DNA of 64,000 nucleotides from Nonomuraea turcica (GTDB lineage Bacteria; Actinomycetota; Actinomycetes; Streptosporangiales; Streptosporangiaceae). The DNA lies in NCBI RefSeq assembly GCF_030718205.1, contig NZ_JAUZQF010000007.1, positions 124,001 to 188,000 of the forward strand. The letters are read 5' to 3'. The position numbers and the translations under genes are program-made. This document shows, one piece after another, positions 60,224 to 64,000 of the stretch. A model generated the notes under the pieces. That model saw nothing but the letters and a program-made list of their open reading frames with translations. It had not been told where the DNA came from and searched no databases. Numbering within the stretch: the stretch's first letter is position 1; the number at the start of each line of letters is the position of its first letter.

Positions 60224-60457
60224 GACGCTGCTGATGATGCCGCAGATGCGCCCCGCCTGGATGTGGCCGCGGTTTTCGTAGGGATAGCCACTCTGGTCGA
60301 TCTCGCGCAGCGCCTTGGTGCCCATCGACCACGCGAACGGCCCGAGGAAGCTGCACACCACCAGGCTCAGAATGCCGAGCACCAGGATGGTGGTGCCGTT
60401 GGGATGCGTGTGCGGCTGCGGGCCGTAGTAGGAGGGCCCATAGTTCGGATACGACAT
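60137..60457 (-). CDS. DUF4190-type small membrane protein
   Basis: 106 residues: a Pro/Tyr-rich cytoplasmic start (MSYPNYGPSYYGPQPHTHPN) and two helices (ILVLGILSLVVCSFLGPFAW and SSVLMIITFAFLIFAFGIAL) separated by a GTKALREIDQSG turn. This is the DUF4190 pattern. Function unknown; common in actinobacteria. Its 3' end overlaps the TetR gene end. Confidence 0.85.
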   Translation of the reverse strand: MSYPNYGPSYYGPQPHTHPNGTTILVLGILSLVVCSFLGPFAWSMGTKALREIDQSGYPYENRGHIQAGRICGIISSVLMIITFAFLIFAFGIALISGGFSTSSSY

Positions 60458-60577
60458 GATCGCTCGGTGCCCCCTTGTTTGCGGCAGTCAGGTGGGTTTT
60501 ATACCACAGACACCGCCTTGATCATCTTGCGTCATCATGGAACGGCACCTGACCGATCCCTCTAGGAGCCTTCCCCC

Positions 60578-61366
60578 GTGCGTGAACGCACCCAAGCCAT
60601 CCTCGCCCACCAGAGTTTCCAGCGGTTCATCGTCAGTGTCATCCTGATCAACGCGGCCACGCTGGGCCTGGAGACCTTCCCGGCCGTGGTGGAGCGCCAC
60701 GGCGCCCTGCTCACCGTGATCGACCACGTCGCGCTTTACATCTTCGCCGCCGAGCTGCTGGCCAAGATCTACGTCGAGCGTCTGAGGTTCGTCCGCGACC
60801 CGTGGAACATCTTCGACTTCGCGATCGTGGCCATCGCCTTCGCGCCCTCGTCGGGCGGCCTGTCGGTGCTGCGGGCCCTGCGCATCCTGCGCGCGCTGCG
60901 ACTGCTGTCGGTGGTGCCGAGCCTGCGGCGGGTAGTGTCGGCGCTGCTGCGGGCCATGCCGGGAATGAGCTCGATCGTCGTGCTGCTTGCTTTGGTGCTG
61001 TACGTGGCCGCGGTCATGGCCACCAAGCTCTACGGGCAGACCGATCCCGAGCGTTTCGGCAGCCTGCCGACGTCGCTGTTCACGCTCTTCCAGACGATGA
61101 CGGGCGACGACTGGGGCAACATCGCCAGGGACGTGATGGTCCAGCACCCATCGGCGTGGATCTTCTTCACCGTCTTCATCCTGGTCTGCACGTTCGTGGT
61201 GCTGAACCTGTTCATGGCGGTCGTGGTCAACGCCATGGACGAGGAGAACACCGAGGAGCTGGCCGCGATCGAGGACACCACGGCGCACACCGAGCGGATC
61301 CTGGAGGAGCTGGCCGAGCTGCGCAAGGAGGTCGCCGAGCTGCGCCGGCAGGGGTCTCTGGGCTGA
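60578..61366 (+). CDS. Voltage-gated ion channel (NaChBac-like)
   Basis: 262 residues from GTG 60578 with AGGAG upstream. Six transmembrane segments. S4 has the Arg-every-third pattern LRALRILRALRLLSVVPSLR. The pore carries FQTMTGDDWGNIARD between S5 and S6 (FFTVFILVCTFVVLNLFMAV). The C-terminal coiled coil (ERILEELAELRKEVAELRRQ) assembles the tetramer. It should be a homotetrameric cation channel in the membrane. The selectivity filter TGDDW has two Asp where NaChBac has LESW, so Ca2+ preference is possible. Confidence 0.92.
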   Translation: MRERTQAILAHQSFQRFIVSVILINAATLGLETFPAVVERHGALLTVIDHVALYIFAAELLAKIYVERLRFVRDPWNIFDFAIVAIAFAPSSGGLSVLRALRILRALRLLSVVPSLRRVVSALLRAMPGMSSIVVLLALVLYVAAVMATKLYGQTDPERFGSLPTSLFTLFQTMTGDDWGNIARDVMVQHPSAWIFFTVFILVCTFVVLNLFMAVVVNAMDEENTEELAAIEDTTAHTERILEELAELRKEVAELRRQGSLG

Positions 61367-61374
61367 GCCGCGCA

Positions 61375-61400
61375 CACCGTGCTCGGCGCCGAGCACGGTG
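61375..61400. terminator. Perfect 26-bp palindrome between convergent genes
   Basis: A 13-bp half (CACCGTGCTCGGC, 61375-61387) is followed immediately by its reverse complement (61388-61400). It lies between the ion-channel stop and the rpsD stop and will fold into a very stable hairpin in both transcripts. Confidence 0.85.
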
Positions 61401-61418
61401 GAGGCGGCGAAGCCACGG

Positions 61419-62039
61419 CTAACGAGAGTAGAACTCCACCACGAGCTGCTCGTCGACGGGGACCACGATCTGCTCACGCTCGGGCCGGTGCGTCAAGGTG
61501 AAACGCAGGTCGGCGTGGTCGACGGAGAGGTACGCCGCGATGCGGTCGTCGGCGTAGACACCCTCGGCGGCGGCCACGAACGGCTGCATCGCGCGGGAGC
61601 GCGCTCTGACCGTGACGACCTGGCCGGGCTTGACCAGGTAGCTGGGGATGTCCACCTTGCGGCCGTCCACGGCGATGTGCCCGTGATTGATGTACTGCCT
61701 GGCGGCGTAGATCGATGGCGCCAGTCCGGCGCGCAGCACGAGCGAGGCCAGGCGGCTCTCCAGGATGGTCACCAGCTCGGCACCCGACGCGCCCGACTTG
61801 CGCACCGCGAGGTCCCAGTAACGGCGCAGCTGCCGCTCCGACACGTCGTAGTACCAGCGCAGCTTCTGCTTCTCCATCAGCCGCAGCCCGTAGTCGCCGG
61901 TGCTGCGGCGGTTGGTCTTGCGGCCGTGCTCGCCCGGCGGGTAGGGGCGCTGCTCGAAGTAGCGGACGGCTTTCCTGGTCAGCGGGACGCCCGCGCGACG
62001 CGACAGTCGCACCTTGGGACCGGTGTAGCGCACGTTCAC
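61419..62039 (-). CDS. rpsD: 30S ribosomal protein S4
   Basis: 206 residues. It binds 16S rRNA early in small-subunit assembly. Family features: RPYPPGEHGRK, YDVSERQLRRYWDLAVR, LESRLASLVLRAGLAPSIYA, RQYINHGHIAVDGRKVDIPS (the S4 RNA-binding domain) and the end EQLVVEFYSR. No Cys is present, so no zinc site. It stands alone rather than in the alpha operon, as the S4 gene does in Streptomyces. Whether a second copy exists elsewhere cannot be seen. Its start is 26 bp from an iron box shared with the divergent gene. Confidence 0.95.
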   Translation of the reverse strand: MNVRYTGPKVRLSRRAGVPLTRKAVRYFEQRPYPPGEHGRKTNRRSTGDYGLRLMEKQKLRWYYDVSERQLRRYWDLAVRKSGASGAELVTILESRLASLVLRAGLAPSIYAARQYINHGHIAVDGRKVDIPSYLVKPGQVVTVRARSRAMQPFVAAAEGVYADDRIAAYLSVDHADLRFTLTHRPEREQIVVPVDEQLVVEFYSR

Positions 62040-62064
62040 CTCAATGTGATTAGGTAGTCCTTAC

Positions 62065-62083
62065 TTAGGTAAGGCTAACCTAC
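62065..62083. promoter_or_regulatory. Iron box between rpsD and the DUF2470 gene
   Basis: TTAGGTAAGGCTAACCTAC matches about 17 of 19 positions of the DtxR/IdeR/DmdR consensus, the better of the two in the window. It is 19 bp before ATG 62102 and 26 bp from the rpsD start on the other strand. Confidence 0.88.
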
Positions 62084-62101
62084 CAGAATGTTGGAGTCGT
62101 C

Positions 62102-62803
62102 ATGCTGCCCATCCCCGAGCGGGTCCGCACCCTCGCCGCGACCGCGAGCGTCGCGAAGCTCTCCGTCGACGGCGCCCCCTCCCCCGCTCGCGGCGGCGTG
62201 GATGAGCGCGGCCGCCCCATCCTGCTGGTGCTGGCCGGCGAGGCGCTGCACGGCGTGCGCGAGGACGCCGTGGCGGCGGTGAACCTCACGGCGATGCGGC
62301 AATTGGGCGAGGTCACCCACCCGCGCGGGCTGATCGAGGTGCAGGGCTGGGCGGAGGCGGTGCCGGAGCGTGAGGCGCGGGCCGCGGCCGTGGCGGTGGC
62401 CGCACACAGCGCGGATGTGAGCCTGTTCGAGGCGCTGGAGCGGTTCGGTGAGCCGGACGCGCCCCGGCTGCTGCGGGTGGACGTGGGCCAGGTGGTCTAC
62501 CTGACCGGGCAGGAATCGGGGCCGCTGGACGCCGATGACTACCTGGGCGCCGCGCCCGACCCGCTGGCCGAGACGGCCGAGCGGGTGCTCGCCCACGTCA
62601 ACTCCGCGCACCGACCCCAGCTGGCCGCGGGCGTCTCGCGGCAACTCGGGGAGCAGCCCGGCGAGGTGTGGCTGTGGGAGCTGGACCGGTTCGGCGCGAC
62701 GGTACGGGTGGACGAGGCGCTGGTGCGCTTCCAGTGGCCGAGCCCGGCGAACACCGGCCTCTGCCTGGAAACGGCCCTGCGCGGCCTCCTTTGCAGCTGT
62801 TGA
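62102..62803 (+). CDS. DUF2470/HugZ-like haem-associated protein
   Basis: 233 residues with a split-barrel, pyridoxamine-oxidase-like N-terminal part and a C-terminal DUF2470 domain (ETAERVLAHVNSAHRPQLAA). Relatives of this layout include haem-degrading HugZ-type enzymes, and some are induced by iron starvation. A strong iron box lies directly upstream, supporting a role in iron release or haem handling. The haem-binding residue cannot be fixed by eye, so the enzymatic role is an inference. Confidence 0.78.
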   Translation: MLPIPERVRTLAATASVAKLSVDGAPSPARGGVDERGRPILLVLAGEALHGVREDAVAAVNLTAMRQLGEVTHPRGLIEVQGWAEAVPEREARAAAVAVAAHSADVSLFEALERFGEPDAPRLLRVDVGQVVYLTGQESGPLDADDYLGAAPDPLAETAERVLAHVNSAHRPQLAAGVSRQLGEQPGEVWLWELDRFGATVRVDEALVRFQWPSPANTGLCLETALRGLLCSC

Positions 62804-62881
62804 TCACGGTTCGATGTGCATTAAGCGGACATACCTCTACATAGGTCACGGGAGTGTCCCCACGTCTCTAGCATTTGCTGC

Positions 62882-63412
62882 GTGAGTGGAAGGCATGCGA
62901 CATCGAGCACGGCCGGGTTCGCCGACCAGAACGGCCGGCGCAGGCGGGCATTCGTGATCGCGGCGGTGCTGCTCGGCACGCTGATGCTGGCCGCGGCCGC
63001 GATTCTGATCGGCGGCGCGTTCAGCACGACCAGGCTGGACGCGGTCGAGTGGCCGGAGCCCGGGAACAGCGCGCCCGAGAAGTCCGGGCCGGCCGCGACC
63101 GGGTCGAGCCCGACGCCGGAGGCGACGTTGGAGCGTGCCAGGTCGATCGCGCCCACGGTCTCGGCTTCACCGGCTCCCCGGCGCACGGCGACCCCGGCAC
63201 CCACGCGGTCCCGGACCGCGGGCGTGCGGCAGAGCCCGAGCCGGTCCGCCGCGCCGACGACCTCCCAGGCGGCGACGCCGTCGCGATCCGCCACCGCACC
63301 GACGCAGTCCGCCACGGCACCGACGCCGACCGAGGCCGAGCCGACCCCACCCGGCAAGACGCGGCAGCCTCCGGGGCGGGACCCGGACAGGACGCCCGGC
63401 GGCAAGAAGTAA
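62882..63412 (+). CDS. Single-pass membrane protein with Ser/Thr/Pro-rich tail
   Basis: 176 residues from GTG 62882. A short basic start (QNGRRRRAF), one transmembrane helix (VIAAVLLGTLMLAAAAILIG) and an extracellular tail of Ser/Thr/Pro/Ala with repeated TAPT-like units, ending RTPGGKK. It looks like a wall-spanning or glycosylated surface protein. No domain recognised. Spacing to neighbours gives no functional clue. Confidence 0.65.
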   Translation: MSGRHATSSTAGFADQNGRRRRAFVIAAVLLGTLMLAAAAILIGGAFSTTRLDAVEWPEPGNSAPEKSGPAATGSSPTPEATLERARSIAPTVSASPAPRRTATPAPTRSRTAGVRQSPSRSAAPTTSQAATPSRSATAPTQSATAPTPTEAEPTPPGKTRQPPGRDPDRTPGGKK

Positions 63413-63457
63413 CCCTTCCGGACACCCGCATGGTCTGATTTCTCGGCTCCCAGCTAT

Positions 63458-63506
63458 GGAATGAAGCATTCCGTTCTGCTAGTATTGGAACAGAACAAGC
63501 CGTTCC
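63458..63506. promoter_or_regulatory. Overlapping dyads upstream of the DHA2 exporter
   Basis: GGAATGAAGCATTCC (63458-63472) is a perfect inverted repeat with a 3-bp centre. GTTCTG (63473-63478)/CAGAAC (63491-63496) and GGAAC (63487-63491)/GTTCC (63502-63506) are further dyads. TetR-type repressors commonly bind such sites before drug exporters; the regulator gene is presumably beyond the window. Confidence 0.65.
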
Positions 63507-63522
63507 GACACAGGAGGCAGAG

Positions 63523-64000
63523 ATGACCGCCCTCGACATCCGGCCAGTGCAGGCGCCCGTCGAGCCGACGCCCTACAGGTGGCGCTGGCCCGCGCTCGCG
63601 GTGGTCCTCGCCGGCTCGGTCATGGAGCTGCTCGACGCCACCGTCACCAACATCGCGGGCCCCACGATGCGCGCCGAGCTCGGCGGCGGGGCCTCGCTCA
63701 TCCAGTGGCTCGGGGCGGCGTACACGCTGGCCATGACCGCGGGGCTGCTGACCGGCGGACGGCTGGGCGACATCGTCGGCCGCAAGCGGATGTTCCTCAT
63801 CGGGGTCGCCGGATTCACGGCCGGGTCGCTGATGTGCGCGCTCGCCTTCTCGCCCGAGACCATCATCGCGGCCAGGATCGTGCAAGGACTGTTCGGGGCG
63901 GCCATGATCCCGCAGGGCATGGGGCTGATGAAGGAGATGTTCCCGCCCAAGGAACTGGCGGCGGCGATGGGGCTGTTCGGGCCGGTCATGGGACTGTCCG
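63523..64000 (+). CDS. MFS transporter of the DHA2 drug-export family, N-terminal part
   Basis: The frame runs off the window end; 159 residues are visible from ATG 63523 with AGGAGG just before it. Family motifs: WPALAVVLAGSVMELLDATV (TM1), TNIAGPTMRAELG, and the A-loop GGRLGDIVGRKRMFLIGVAG. It exports drugs or metabolites with proton coupling. Strong dyads upstream suggest TetR control. Confidence 0.9.
   Translation, partial: MTALDIRPVQAPVEPTPYRWRWPALAVVLAGSVMELLDATVTNIAGPTMRAELGGGASLIQWLGAAYTLAMTAGLLTGGRLGDIVGRKRMFLIGVAGFTAGSLMCALAFSPETIIAARIVQGLFGAAMIPQGMGLMKEMFPPKELAAAMGLFGPVMGLS

Noticed and set aside
61419..62039. S4 as a zinc-free spare paralogue induced by zinc starvation
   Set aside because: The protein has no Cys, but many actinobacterial main S4 proteins also lack them, and the upstream site is an iron box, not a zinc-regulator box.

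Overview
The window is GC-rich DNA with GTG starts, many Tat signals, LytR-CpsA-Psr and PknB-type proteins, GpgS, a RamB-type regulator beside isocitrate lyase, and DtxR/IdeR-type iron boxes. This points to a filamentous actinomycete, most likely of the Streptosporangiales (Nonomuraea-like). That placement is inferred from gene content only.

Layout. (1) 1-5.2 kb: the tail of a LuxR regulator, a secreted molybdenum aldehyde oxidoreductase operon (three subunits) and a LysR gene. (2) 5.4-22 kb: an accessory region of short-chain dehydrogenases, a MerR regulator, a sigma factor with a C-terminal NTF2-like domain, a GMC oxidoreductase pair, small stress-type proteins and many broken genes. From 8.2 to 22.07 kb it is bracketed by two direct copies of the 3' end of an acyl-CoA dehydrogenase gene, each with an identical 25-bp direct repeat just inside. 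This looks like a decayed integrated island, although no integrase is visible. (3) 22-28.3 kb: acyl-CoA dehydrogenase, glucosyl-3-phosphoglycerate synthase, RamB-like regulator divergent from aceA, and an iron-box siderophore-interacting protein. (4) 28.3-33.7 kb: an esterase, a three-gene ABC-2 exporter and a YcnI-type copper protein. (5) 33.8-42.9 kb: a sugar locus with a divergent DeoR regulator and GH4 glycosidase on one side, and a PfkB kinase, ABC importer and secreted PIG-L-type deacetylase on the other. (6) 43-50.9 kb: a serine/threonine kinase, then an ABC exporter plus LolA-like protein divergent from a two-component system, with a five-unit operator array between them. (7) 51-64 kb: cell-envelope genes (metallopeptidase, LCP protein), a membrane spermidine-synthase-like protein, a subtilase, a DrrAB-type exporter with a divergent TetR gene, a voltage-gated ion channel, ribosomal protein S4, an iron-box DUF2470 gene and the start of a DHA2 exporter.

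From 22 to 64 kb I find no gene with an internal frameshift or stop codon. Between 5.4 and 20.5 kb at least six genes are interrupted and several more survive only as fragments. The most distinctive findings are the repeat-bracketed island, the PTS-free GH4/PfkB/PIG-L sugar locus, the operator array controlling a divergent two-component system, and an iron box placed between rpsD and a DUF2470 gene.
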